A stretch of DNA of 64,000 nt from Microbacterium proteolyticum (GTDB lineage: Bacteria > Actinomycetota > Actinomycetes > Actinomycetales > Microbacteriaceae). A program made the translations under genes and the position numbers. This document shows positions 35,360 through 43,220 of the stretch, in pieces; the stretch's first letter is position 1, and every line of letters starts with the position of its first letter. Where the stretch lies: positions 620,001 to 684,000 of the forward strand of contig NZ_JAUSZZ010000001.1 of assembly GCF_030818075.1 (NCBI RefSeq), written 5' to 3'. The notes under the pieces were generated by a model, which worked only from the letters and a program-made list of their open reading frames with translations, had not been told where the DNA came from and ran no database searches.

Positions 35360-36433
35360 TCACCTGCGCAAGAGAAACGCTCGCAGGTCGCCTGCCAACA
35401 GGTCGGGGTGCTCCATGGCGCCGAAGTGCCCACCCGACGAGAACCGCGTGAAGCGCGCAGTGGGATACCACCGCCGTGCGAACGACTCGACACCGTGGTC
35501 GATGTCGTGCGGAAACAGGCCGAAGGCCGTCGGCACCGTCACGCGTCCGCCGGTGGGGGGAAAGCGCCGCCGATCGAAGTAAACCCGGGCGGCACTCCCC
35601 GCCGTGCGGGTGAACCAGTGCAGCGACAGGTTCTCGAGAATCAGTTCGAGGGGGATGCGCGCGAACACGTCGCCCTCCCCCCACGCCTGGAACTTCTCGA
35701 GGTACCAGCTCGCGAGTCCCGCCGGGGAGTCGGTGAGTCCGGCCGCGAGGGTCTGCGGTTTGGTGCGTTGCGCAGCCGCATACGCCCCTTCGCTCTGCTC
35801 CCACGCCGCGGTGGCATCCACCCACCCCCTCTCCTCCGAGGTGAGGTGCGGGTCGCCCTGGGCGCGCCACAGCGGGACGTCGGACAGATGCAGGCCCGAC
35901 ACCAGGTCGGGGTCGAGAAGCGCGACCTGGTCGGCGATCGCCGTGCCCAGGTCGCCGCCGTGTACCGCGAACGAGCCCACGCCGATCGCCTCGACCGCCG
36001 AGACGATGCGCGAGGCATTCCACCGTGGTCCGCCCTCGTCTCGACCGGGAGGGTCGCTGTACCCGAACCCCGGGATGCTGGGCACGACCACGTCGAAATC
36101 GGCGAGACGTTCCGCCACGCCGCGGAAGCGGAGGAAGCTGTCGGGCCAGCCGTGGATCAACACGACGGCGGGCGCGCCCGGTGTGCCGGCGCGCCAGAGG
36201 TGGACGCGACGGCCGGGCTCGCCGACGAGCAGGTGGCGCTCCGATCGCAGTCGCTCCTCGACGCTCAACCAGTCGAACCTGGCCCATGCATCCAGGACGC
36301 GTCGGAGCGCCGACGGCCGCGTCCCCCGCGACCAGTCGTCGCCCACGTCGTCGGGCCAGCGCGTCGCAGCGATACGGCGACGCAGGTCGTCGATGTCTTC
36401 GTCGGTCGTGACCGGGTCGAGCCGAGTGATCAT
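35360..36433 (-). CDS. Epoxide hydrolase family protein (alpha/beta hydrolase)
   Basis: A 357-residue protein with the epoxide-hydrolase N-terminal domain (starting VTTDEDIDDLRRRIAATRWP) and an alpha/beta-hydrolase fold. The oxyanion motif is HGWPDS near residue 94, the nucleophile Asp is in HGGDLG near 160, and the catalytic His is in SSGGHFGAMEHP near the end. Together these fit microsomal-type epoxide hydrolases. No signal peptide. Substrate unknown. Confidence 0.88.
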   Translation of the reverse strand: MITRLDPVTTDEDIDDLRRRIAATRWPDDVGDDWSRGTRPSALRRVLDAWARFDWLSVEERLRSERHLLVGEPGRRVHLWRAGTPGAPAVVLIHGWPDSFLRFRGVAERLADFDVVVPSIPGFGYSDPPGRDEGGPRWNASRIVSAVEAIGVGSFAVHGGDLGTAIADQVALLDPDLVSGLHLSDVPLWRAQGDPHLTSEERGWVDATAAWEQSEGAYAAAQRTKPQTLAAGLTDSPAGLASWYLEKFQAWGEGDVFARIPLELILENLSLHWFTRTAGSAARVYFDRRRFPPTGGRVTVPTAFGLFPHDIDHGVESFARRWYPTARFTRFSSGGHFGAMEHPDLLAGDLRAFLLRR

Positions 36434-36457
36434 GCCCCCACCCTCACACGGACGGCG

Positions 36458-36778
36458 TCAGTACTCGACCAACGGGCGGATCTCGACCGTCCCGTACAGC
36501 GGGGCGCGACGCGCATACTCGGCCGCGGCGTCGAGGTCGGCGACCTCGAGCAGGTAGTACCCCGACAGCGCCTCAGAGGGCTGCGGGGCGACATCCGGAT
36601 GCCGGGTGATCGACGTGACGGTCGCGCGCGCATCCCCCGCCGGGCCGAAGCGGCCGGTGTCGGTCACGACCCCGTCCGCGCGCAGGGACTCCTCGAACCG
36701 CGCCCACGCGGCGTAGTCCTCTTCTGCGTCACCACCCTCGTAGCTGCCGTCGGACCACATCACGAGCATGACCTTCAT
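36458..36778 (-). CDS. YciI-like family protein
   Basis: A 106-residue protein of the YCII/DGPF dimeric alpha-beta barrel type. It begins MKVMLVMWSDGSYEGG, has ADGVVTDTGRFGPAGDARAT in the middle and the family segment LSGYYLLEVADLDAAAEYARRAP. Members are small cytoplasmic proteins of uncertain activity, often beside sigma factors. The ATG at 36778 follows GGGGGTC. It lies 24 bp upstream of, and in the same direction as, the epoxide hydrolase gene. Confidence 0.78.
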   Translation of the reverse strand: MKVMLVMWSDGSYEGGDAEEDYAAWARFEESLRADGVVTDTGRFGPAGDARATVTSITRHPDVAPQPSEALSGYYLLEVADLDAAAEYARRAPLYGTVEIRPLVEY

Positions 36779-36909
36779 GACGACCCCCCGTCGCAACGGT
36801 CCCACTCTCGCAGCCATCGCCCCGAGAGGGAAGATTCACCCGGCCATCCCGGGCAGGACGGCGATGCGTATCCCGGCCTGACGCCCAGCCGGGTGTCGGA
36901 AGCCCGACG

Positions 36910-36915
36910 TAGCAT
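36910..36915 (+). promoter_or_regulatory. -10 box TAGCAT (leaderless), first paralogue
   Basis: TAGCAT ends six bases before the GTG at 36922. The same box with the same spacing precedes the paralogous gene at 37978, supporting both GTG starts. Confidence 0.45.
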
Positions 36916-36921
36916 GGGGGC

Positions 36922-37944
36922 GTGGAACCGCTGCTGGCATTGTTCGCCGACTGGTGGTGGATCGGCCCCGCTGCGGCCGGTGCGGGCACCGTCGGCTGGG
37001 TCGGCGTGCGCCGAACGCGTCGTCGCGTTCTGACCGCCGGCGCGAGCGCCCCGGGCGTCACGACCACCGGTGACCGCGCGGCTCGTGCGTGGGCGTCGCG
37101 CCCGCTCAGCAAGTCGGCTGCGCGCCGGCTCGAGCTGGATGCCGCGCAACTCGACCTGCAGAACGCGCGACTCGCCGTCACCCGCGGACGCGCCGACGTC
37201 AAGGTCGCCGACGCCGAAGTGGTGCGCGCTCAGGCGGAACGCGCGGCATCCCGCGTCTCGGCCGACGTCGTCGCCGCAGCTCGCGCCCGCCTCATCGACG
37301 CGCAACGCGATCTCCGTGCGGCCGCGGCCGAGGTGCGCGCCCGCCGGGCGGGCGTCAAGGCGGCCAAGGCGATGCTCCCGGCCATCCGCTCCGGCACGGC
37401 CCCGTTGCCGATCGTGCGCCTCCTCGCCGAACACGACGCGATCCTCGCCCGGTGGATGGCGTACGAGACAGACCTCGCGCTCGCGATCGACTACCCGGTG
37501 ATGACCGACCCGCGCTCCCCGCTGCTGGCCGAGTTCCTGCGCGCGCACGAGCGAGCCCAGTGGCTGCGGCCGGCGACGCCGCAGACCCGCCTCGAGCCCG
37601 CCGAGTTCCTCGCGTACCGCGACGCGGTCCGCCGGGCCGCGCACGCCTTCGACCGTGCCGAGCAGGCAGCCCGGCGGGGTCCCCAGCAGCCGAGCGTCGA
37701 GGCGGGTGACGCGTGGGGTCGAGTGGCATCCGATCTCGCCGACACCGCGCAGCGTGCCCTCGCCCGCTCCCTCGACTCGATGGGACGCGCCGCAGCGCGC
37801 AGCTGGACGGAGCGAGGCGCGAAGCGCACCGTGAAGACCGACCCGGCGAGCGAGCCACCGGCTCCGAGCCCCGGCCCGACGCCGAACGGCGGTCCGGTGT
37901 GGCCGCCCCCCGCCCGCGACCGGCCGCACCCGCCGGCATCCTGA
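36922..37944 (+). CDS. Membrane-anchored coiled-coil protein, unknown family (paralogue 1)
   Basis: A 340-residue protein with one N-terminal membrane helix (LLALFADWWWIGPAAAGAG), then a long Ala/Arg/Asp-rich helical stretch (about residues 60-150) likely to be coiled coil. A conserved module about 165-230 contains RWMAYETDLALAIDYPVMTD and RAHERAQWLRP, and the end is Pro-rich and disordered. The module recurs in the next gene. No known function is recognised. The GTG at 36922 is supported by a leaderless -10 box. Confidence 0.6.
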   Translation: MEPLLALFADWWWIGPAAAGAGTVGWVGVRRTRRRVLTAGASAPGVTTTGDRAARAWASRPLSKSAARRLELDAAQLDLQNARLAVTRGRADVKVADAEVVRAQAERAASRVSADVVAAARARLIDAQRDLRAAAAEVRARRAGVKAAKAMLPAIRSGTAPLPIVRLLAEHDAILARWMAYETDLALAIDYPVMTDPRSPLLAEFLRAHERAQWLRPATPQTRLEPAEFLAYRDAVRRAAHAFDRAEQAARRGPQQPSVEAGDAWGRVASDLADTAQRALARSLDSMGRAAARSWTERGAKRTVKTDPASEPPAPSPGPTPNGGPVWPPPARDRPHPPAS

Positions 37945-37965
37945 GTCGGTCATCGGCGACCGGCG

Positions 37966-37971
37966 TAGCAT
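37966..37971 (+). promoter_or_regulatory. -10 box TAGCAT (leaderless), second paralogue
   Basis: TAGCAT ends six bases before the GTG at 37978, mirroring the first paralogue. Each gene therefore appears to have its own promoter. Confidence 0.45.
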
Positions 37972-37977
37972 GACGCC

Positions 37978-38718
37978 GTGACGGAGTTCTTCGCTTTCCT
38001 CGGATCGCACTGGTGGATGGTCTTCCCCCTGTTCGGGATGACGATGGGCGCCGTCGGCGCGGCCGGCAAACGGCGTGAACTCGCCGAGCGTCGTCGCCAT
38101 CGCGAGCGCATCGAACTGATCCGCGCGCAGGGCGGCTCCGCGCCGGCCGGCTCCGCGCCGGCCCCGGTCGCCGCGGCCGCACCGGCGCCCATCACCGACG
38201 ACCAGCGCCGGGTCACCGAGGCGCAGGATGCCGTGACCCACCGCTGGCTCGAATACGAGCTCGACGCGGCGAAGCTCATCAGCTTCCCCGCGATGAGCGA
38301 TGGCCGGCAGCCGCTGACCGCCGCGTTCCTCCGGGCGAAGAAGGCCGCCGACAACCTGCGCCCGCGAGACGGCGAGACGCTCTTGAGCGAGCGCCTGCGC
38401 GAATACCGCGAGGCCGTCACCGACTACGAAGTCGCCTTCGACGTCGCCGAGCGGGACGCCCGCCGAGTGAAGGACGCCGCTTTCACGACCGACGAGCGGA
38501 AGCGCCTCGATACGGCCAAGCAGCTGCTCAGCGTCGCGACCGACCAGGCCGCGACACCCAACGAGCGGCAGCTCGCCTATCGACGCGTCCGTGAGGAGCT
38601 CGACGGACTCATCTGGCTGAGCGACGAGGCGGTCGACGTGCTCGAGAAGAAGGTGGCGCTGGAGCTTCCTCGCGCCGCCGACCCCGCCCCGCGCACACCG
38701 CCGGAGCCCGCGGTCTGA
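37978..38718 (+). CDS. Membrane-anchored protein, unknown family (paralogue 2)
   Basis: A 246-residue protein with an N-terminal helix (HWWMVFPLFGMTMGAVGAAG), a basic helical stretch, an Ala/Pro linker, and a module like that of the preceding gene (RWLEYELDAAKLISFPAMSD, then FLRAKKAADNLRP). A further helical region contains DYEVAFDVAERDARRVKD, and the tail is Pro-rich. It is shorter than paralogue 1 because the coiled region is reduced. Function unknown. Confidence 0.6.
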   Translation: MTEFFAFLGSHWWMVFPLFGMTMGAVGAAGKRRELAERRRHRERIELIRAQGGSAPAGSAPAPVAAAAPAPITDDQRRVTEAQDAVTHRWLEYELDAAKLISFPAMSDGRQPLTAAFLRAKKAADNLRPRDGETLLSERLREYREAVTDYEVAFDVAERDARRVKDAAFTTDERKRLDTAKQLLSVATDQAATPNERQLAYRRVREELDGLIWLSDEAVDVLEKKVALELPRAADPAPRTPPEPAV

Positions 38719-38756
38719 GGCGCCGGGCGCCCGTCGACCCTCGCAGACCCGCGCCC

Positions 38757-38825
38757 ATCTCGCAGATCGAGCGCGGGAAGCTGCGAGATCCGCGCCGAAC
38801 TGCGAGCTGCGCGGCCCCGCGCCCT
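38757..38825. repeat. About 70-bp direct repeat, copy 1
   Basis: Begins ATCTCGCAGATCGAGCGC and runs through CTGCGAG and CGCGCCGAACTGCGAG to CCCCGC. TCTCGCAG and CTGCGAGA form an internal hairpin. A close copy starts at 38963. The 382-bp gap (38719-39100) between the paralogue pair and DUF3253 holds these repeats and no supported gene. Confidence 0.75.
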
Positions 38826-38962
38826 TCGTCGTCGGGCGCATGGCGCCGTGCGACGCCGACCTCGCAGACCGCCCGTCGCACGCTGCGAGCTGAACGACCA
38901 CGAGGGCACCGCGGCCGCAACCCCGTGGTCGGGGGCGCTCCCGCACGTGCAGAAGAGCGCTG

Positions 38963-39031
38963 ATCTCGCAGACCGAGCGCCGAGAGCTGCGACTTTCGCG
39001 CCGAACTGCGAGTTGCGCCGCCCCGCACCCG
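38963..39031. repeat. About 70-bp direct repeat, copy 2
   Basis: Begins ATCTCGCAGACCGAGCGC and retains GCGCCGAACTGCGAG and the GCCGCCCCGC end, 206 bp after copy 1. The hairpin-forming CTCGCAG...CTGCGA is kept, while the loop has diverged. A weaker CTCGCAGACCG...CTGCGAGCTG lies between the two copies near 38870-38892. Confidence 0.7.
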
Positions 39032-39100
39032 CCGGCGACAGGATGCCGCGCCCTCCGACGTGCGGTTCCTCGGGGGCCCCGCGAGGCACAGCCTGAGCTT

Positions 39101-39361
39101 TTAGGTCGTCCGGCGAATGCGGACCGGGCCGCGGGCCGTGGTCACGTCCACGACTTCGCCGCGCTGCGTCACCTCGACCTCGCCGAGACCGACCAGCTCG
39201 TGCGCGGCGTCGCGCGCCGGTTGCATGAGGTCGCGCCAGTCGTCACCGCCGACCGCACGGGCGGCCTCGGACGGGCAGATGGTCTTCCCGGCGTCGCGCG
39301 CCGCGAGGAGTTCGCGAATGGATGCCACGAGCCGGGGGTCCGCACCAGACGACGGGGTCAT
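39101..39361 (-). CDS. DUF3253 family protein
   Basis: An 86-residue protein matching the small winged-helix-like DUF3253 family: LVASIRELLAARDAGKTICPSEAARAVGGDDWRDLMQ, then AAHELVGLGEVEVTQRGEVVD. The CPSE segment is the family hallmark. The ATG at 39361 has the RBS GGAGGGAGA. It is divergent from the DUF2071 gene, 47 bp apart. Function unknown; DNA binding is suspected from the fold. Confidence 0.8.
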   Translation of the reverse strand: MTPSSGADPRLVASIRELLAARDAGKTICPSEAARAVGGDDWRDLMQPARDAAHELVGLGEVEVTQRGEVVDVTTARGPVRIRRTT

Positions 39362-39396
39362 CTGTCCAGTCTCCCTCCGCACCGCGGCACCGGGGT

Positions 39397-39402
39397 CAGA
39401 AT
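39397..39402 (+). promoter_or_regulatory. -10-like box CAGAAT for DUF2071 gene (leaderless)
   Basis: CAGAAT ends six bases before the GTG at 39409, the spacing used throughout the window. The first base departs from TAnnnT. Confidence 0.3.
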
Positions 39403-39408
39403 GACCCG

Positions 39409-40140
39409 GTGACCACCGAGCGCCACGCACCCGACCTTCCCGGCCGCGCCGTCATCGCGCAGCGATGGAGCCGCGCCGTCTTCGTGCACTGGCGCGTCGA
39501 TCCGGGCGAGGTCGCGCCCCTTCTGCCGCCCGGCACCCGCCCCGATGTGCACGACGGGTCGGCGTGGGTCGGGCTCGTCCCGTTCGTTCTGAGCGAGTTC
39601 CGCTTCCTGCCGCTGCCCGCGGTGCCGTTCGTGGGGAGGTTCACCGAGATCAACGTGCGCACCTACGCCGTCGACGACGAGGGCCGTCGGGGGGTGGTGT
39701 TCCGCACCCTCGAAGCGGAGCACCTGGCCCCGGTCCTGGCCGCACGCGCGCTGTTCGGCTTGCCGTACCGCTGGGCGCGTGCCGGGGTGCGCAGCGACGG
39801 GCCCCGGATCGAGTACCGCTCGCGGCGGCATGGCACCCGGCATCCGGGAACACGTCTGCGCGCAGCCCTGGGAACCGAGCCGGTCGATTCACCCCTCTCC
39901 CGCTTCCTCACCGCCCGCTGGGGCTTTCACGAACGTCACCTCGGCCGGACGATCTGGGCCGCGAACAGCCACGAGCCGTGGCCTCTCGTCGCCGCGGAGC
40001 TCGAGGCGCTCGACGACGACCTCGTCGCCGACGCCGGATTCCCGCAGCTCGCCGGCCGCTCCCCCGACTCGGTCCTCGCCATGCCCGCCGACCACCCCGG
40101 CTTCATCACGCGCTTCACCGCGGCGCGGTCGATCGCCTGA
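39409..40140 (+). CDS. DUF2071 family protein (YqjF-like)
   Basis: A 243-residue protein with the YqjF/DUF2071 layout: AVFVHWRVDPGEVAPLLPPG near residues 23-42, VGLVPFVLSEFRFLPLPAVP, and FTEINVRTYAVDDEGRRGVVFRTLEAE near 80-105. The fold is related to acetoacetate decarboxylase, but the family has no assigned activity. GTG at 39409 starts the protein; the upstream in-frame ATG overlaps the divergent gene. Confidence 0.85.
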   Translation: MTTERHAPDLPGRAVIAQRWSRAVFVHWRVDPGEVAPLLPPGTRPDVHDGSAWVGLVPFVLSEFRFLPLPAVPFVGRFTEINVRTYAVDDEGRRGVVFRTLEAEHLAPVLAARALFGLPYRWARAGVRSDGPRIEYRSRRHGTRHPGTRLRAALGTEPVDSPLSRFLTARWGFHERHLGRTIWAANSHEPWPLVAAELEALDDDLVADAGFPQLAGRSPDSVLAMPADHPGFITRFTAARSIA

Positions 40141-40148
40141 GCCGGGGA

Positions 40149-40250
40149 TTCACCGCCCGACGGGCTTCCCGCCCGATGGGCTTTCCGCCGAACGGGCTTC
40201 CCACGGAACGAGCTTTCCGCCGAACGGGCTTCCCGCCCGACGGGCGGGAA
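40149..40250. repeat. 16-bp tandem repeat, six units, ending in a hairpin
   Basis: Units start at 40149 (17 bp), 40166, 40182, 40198, 40214 and 40230, with consensus TTCCCGCC(C/G)GACGGGC. The last unit plus GGGAA forms a near-perfect palindrome at 40230-40250 (10-bp arms around one base) and may terminate the flanking convergent genes. It fills the gap between the DUF2071 and chorismate mutase genes. Confidence 0.75.
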
Positions 40251-40289
40251 ACGGCTTCGGGACGGGTCGCGCGACGCGGAGCCGAAAAC

Positions 40290-40592
40290 TCAGTCCGCGG
40301 CTTCGGCCGCGGCCGAGCGGTGGTGGCGGATGACCTCGGCGACGACGAAGTTGAACCACTTCTGGGCGAACGCGGGATCGAGGTCGGCGTCTTCGGCAAG
40401 ACGCATCAACCGAGCGATCTGCTGCTCTTCGCGAGCGGGATCGGATGCCGGCATCCCGTGCTGCGCTTTGAGCACACCCACCTGCTTCGTGCAGCGGAAG
40501 CGCTCCGCCAGGAGGAAGATCAGCGCGGCGTCGATGTTGTCGATGCTGCCGCGAAGCCCCTGCAGGATCGTCGAGGGGTCGGCGTCGGTCAT
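40290..40592 (-). CDS. Chorismate mutase (AroH/AroQ type, monofunctional)
   Basis: A 100-residue AroQ-fold chorismate mutase converting chorismate to prephenate for Phe/Tyr synthesis. Diagnostic are LRGSIDNIDAALIFLLAERFRCTKQVG (residues 13-39, with the active-site Arg and Lys) and PAREEQQIARLMRLAED. Length and all-helical nature fit. The ATG at 40592 follows GGGAGGAC; a TAGGGT -10 box lies about 20 bases upstream. Confidence 0.88.
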   Translation of the reverse strand: MTDADPSTILQGLRGSIDNIDAALIFLLAERFRCTKQVGVLKAQHGMPASDPAREEQQIARLMRLAEDADLDPAFAQKWFNFVVAEVIRHHRSAAAEAAD

Positions 40593-40660
40593 GTGTCCTC
40601 CCAGATCGCTCCGACCCTACCGTGTGGGTCTATGGTCCGTGCGCCACGACCCGTGAGACC

Positions 40661-40666
40661 TACAGT
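40661..40666 (+). promoter_or_regulatory. -10 box TACAGT for AI-2E transporter gene (leaderless)
   Basis: TACAGT ends six bases before the ATG at 40673, supporting that start over the upstream in-frame ATG at 40622. Confidence 0.45.
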
Positions 40667-40672
40667 GTGACC

Positions 40673-41797
40673 ATGAGCCGATCGACGCGTCCCGATCCCA
40701 CGTCCGCGGGCGCCGAGGCCGGCGTGCCGACCTCCCGCGACCGGCCCGTCTGGACCGGTGTCGCCCGCCCGTACGCCGCGGGGTTCTTCCTCACCCTCGG
40801 CGGCCTGACGGCCATCCTCCTGGCGCTCGCGCTGTCGAACCTCTCGACGGTCCTCATCTACATCGCGATCGCGCTGTTCGTGGCCCTGGCCCTCGACCCC
40901 CTCGTTCGGATGCTGGTTCGCCGGGGGCTCTCGCGCGCCTGGTCGATCGTGATCGTGTTCGGTGGGCTCGCCCTGATCCTCGCGGGCTCCCTCTGGCTCC
41001 TCATCCCACCGGTGGTGCGCCAGGTCGAGCAGTTCATCGGCGACATCCCCGCCTTCGTGAACGATGTGATCGACAGTGACGCCGTCCGCTGGGTCGAGAC
41101 GAACTTCGGCGACAGTCTCGGCGACATGCTGCAAGAGGTGCAGAGCTTCGTCACCAACCCGACGAACATCGCCGCCGTCGGCGGCGGCCTCCTGCAGGTC
41201 GGCATCAGCATCGGCGCGTTCATCTCGGGGGCGATCATCGTGCTGGTCCTGAGTCTGTACTTCCTGGCATCCCTGCCCCGGATGAAGAACAGCCTCGTCC
41301 GCCTCACGCCCGCCCGGAGCCGCGCGACCGTCGCCGACATGACCGGGCAGATCACCGACTCGGTCGGTGGCTACCTCGCCGGCATGGTCGTTCTCGCCCT
41401 GTGCAACGCCGTCTTCGCCTTCATCGTCTTGACGATCGTGCAACAGCCGTTCGCGGCGCTGCTGGCGGCCCTCGCCTTCGGCATCACTCTGATCCCCCTG
41501 GTGGGTTCGGTGCTGTTCTGGGCGACCGCAACGTTGTTCACGCTGATCGTCAGCCCCACCGCGGGACTCATCTTCGCGATCGCCTACCTCGTCTACATGC
41601 AGCTCGAGGCATATCTCCTCACTCCGCGGGTGATGAGCCGCACGATCTCGATCCCGGGCGCCCTCGTCGTCATCGGCGCTCTGGTCGGGGGCACCCTGCT
41701 CGGCCTGCTCGGCGCTCTCGTGGCGATCCCCGTCACGGCGTCGGTCCTGCTGATCGTCAAGCAGATCGTCATCCCGAGACAGGATGCCAAGAAGTAG
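40673..41797 (+). CDS. AI-2E family transporter
   Basis: A 374-residue inner-membrane protein with about eight hydrophobic segments and the family pattern. It has an N-terminal pair of helices, a periplasmic or cytoplasmic amphipathic domain (EQFIGDIPAFVNDVIDSD), YFLASLPRMKNSLVRL and the conserved LEAYLLTPRVMSRTI near residues 323-337. Members export small molecules or ions; the AI-2 name is historical. The gene is single, with its own promoter. Confidence 0.88.
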   Translation: MSRSTRPDPTSAGAEAGVPTSRDRPVWTGVARPYAAGFFLTLGGLTAILLALALSNLSTVLIYIAIALFVALALDPLVRMLVRRGLSRAWSIVIVFGGLALILAGSLWLLIPPVVRQVEQFIGDIPAFVNDVIDSDAVRWVETNFGDSLGDMLQEVQSFVTNPTNIAAVGGGLLQVGISIGAFISGAIIVLVLSLYFLASLPRMKNSLVRLTPARSRATVADMTGQITDSVGGYLAGMVVLALCNAVFAFIVLTIVQQPFAALLAALAFGITLIPLVGSVLFWATATLFTLIVSPTAGLIFAIAYLVYMQLEAYLLTPRVMSRTISIPGALVVIGALVGGTLLGLLGALVAIPVTASVLLIVKQIVIPRQDAKK

Positions 41798-41880
41798 CTC
41801 GCCCGCTCCGGTTGAGGCGCTGGACGACGAGCGAGCGGCGCGCGCCGTGCCGGGCCCGGTGGGTCGGACCCCGCGAGGGG

Positions 41881-41936
41881 GCGCCGCGTGGCGCACCCCG
41901 GCGAGGCGGCGCCGTGTGGCGCACCCCGGTAAGGCG
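41881..41936. repeat. 28-bp direct tandem repeat (two units)
   Basis: Units 41881-41908 and 41909-41936 share GCGCCGNGTGGCGCACCCCGG and differ at three positions. They lie in the 223-bp convergent gap between the AI-2E transporter and lactonase genes, where no other feature is seen. Confidence 0.65.
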
Positions 41937-42020
41937 TCCGGATCGCACAGGCGGCGTGCCCCGCGGAGCGCCCGAGGTGCGCTGCTCACCGCCCCCACGG
42001 CAGCGTTGGGTGTGAGGCGC

Positions 42021-43220
42021 TCAGCGCATCGGTAGCAGGCGCGTCGGCGACGGCGACGGCGTGCGGTGGCGCACCCGTCCCGGAACGCCGGTCCGGAGAT
42101 CGAGCGGCAGGGACACGATCTCGTCCGCTCGCTGACCGGCGACGAGGAGGGTGTCGTGGACGACGACGTGGTGTCGCGGCCAGTGCGTTCCGGTCTCGGC
42201 GAGCGCGGTCAGTTGCAGCGCGTTTCCGGCGCCGCGCACCGCGAGCACGCCGACGGTGTCGCTGCCCCGCACGCCGGCGTACAGCGTCGATCCGTCGCGG
42301 CTCGCGCAGAGCTCGGCGGCGGTGTCGGTATCGAGGGTGCCGAGCAGCGGCTGGCCCGAGATCACGTGCCACCGGCCTGTGCGGTCGGCGGCCAGGACGA
42401 ACACCTCGCGGCTGAGTTCGGCGACGACGTAGAGGTGGCCCGACGGGTGCCAGAGGCCGTGCCGCGGACCGCTGCCCTTCGGCAGCACGACCTCCTGCGC
42501 CAGGCGGAGTGCGCCGACCCCGGGCCGCCAGAAACGGACGAGGTCGAGCCCCATGTCCGTGGTGGCGATGAGTCCGCCCGGCAGGAACGTGGCGTGGTGC
42601 GCTCGCGAGACGCGGGCGCCGGCCGCCGCTTCTTCCGACTCGGCATCCGTCTCGGGCACCTCGTCGTACGCGGGGACGAGGTGCGAGAACTCCTCGCCGG
42701 CCGCCGCGCGTAGCGCACGGGCAGCGGCGGCGAGATCGGGCACGACGGCACCCGACACGCGTGCACCCGTCGAGACGGTGTCTTCGCCCGGCGCGGAGCC
42801 GTAGGGGTCGTTCGCCTCCTCGGCCACGAACGGACGCGACGGTCGGCCCGCGGCATCCAGGTCGATCCGCACCACGCGACCGTCGCCCCAGCAGCTCGCG
42901 ACGAGGAACGACGCGTCGGGCGCGACGGCGACGTGACAGACAGCCGCACCCGCCTCCACGGGAGGGCCCGCCGGCGCGAGGCGCGTCTCGGACGTGCGGC
43001 GGTACGCCTGCACCGTGCCGTCGGACTCGAGCGCGGCGTAGAGCACGTCGAGAGTCGGATGCGTGGCGATCCAGGAGGGCGAGCCGGGCGCCGCGACCGC
43101 CGTGCCCACCATCCCGAGCGGACCCCCGGCGCCGGGTGCGTCGGCCTCGCCGGCCTGCAGGATGCCGATGCCCTCCGCCGACCCCGTGTCGGGGGCGTAG
43201 GCGCCGACCCAGAAACGCAT
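42021..43220 (-). CDS. Lactonase family protein (6-phosphogluconolactonase-like beta-propeller)
   Basis: A 399-residue seven-bladed beta-propeller of the YbhE/Pgl lactonase family. Visible are the start [40 protein letters not shown] (about residues 54-73), HVAVAPDASFLVASCWGDG and GLWHPSGHLYVVAELS. Such proteins may hydrolyse 6-phosphogluconolactone or other lactones. The ATG at 43220 overlaps the purA stop (TGATG), so it is translated from the purA mRNA, an unexpected pairing. Confidence 0.82.
   Translation of the reverse strand: MRFWVGAYAPDTGSAEGIGILQAGEADAPGAGGPLGMVGTAVAAPGSPSWIATHPTLDVLYAALESDGTVQAYRRTSETRLAPAGPPVEAGAAVCHVAVAPDASFLVASCWGDGRVVRIDLDAAGRPSRPFVAEEANDPYGSAPGEDTVSTGARVSGAVVPDLAAAARALRAAAGEEFSHLVPAYDEVPETDAESEEAAAGARVSRAHHATFLPGGLIATTDMGLDLVRFWRPGVGALRLAQEVVLPKGSGPRHGLWHPSGHLYVVAELSREVFVLAADRTGRWHVISGQPLLGTLDTDTAAELCASRDGSTLYAGVRGSDTVGVLAVRGAGNALQLTALAETGTHWPRHHVVVHDTLLVAGQRADEIVSLPLDLRTGVPGRVRHRTPSPSPTRLLPMR

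Noticed and set aside
40150..40359. Short minus-strand ORFs with PFGGKP-type repeats
   Set aside because: They are translations of the 16-bp tandem repeat overlapping the end of the chorismate mutase gene, with no start signals.
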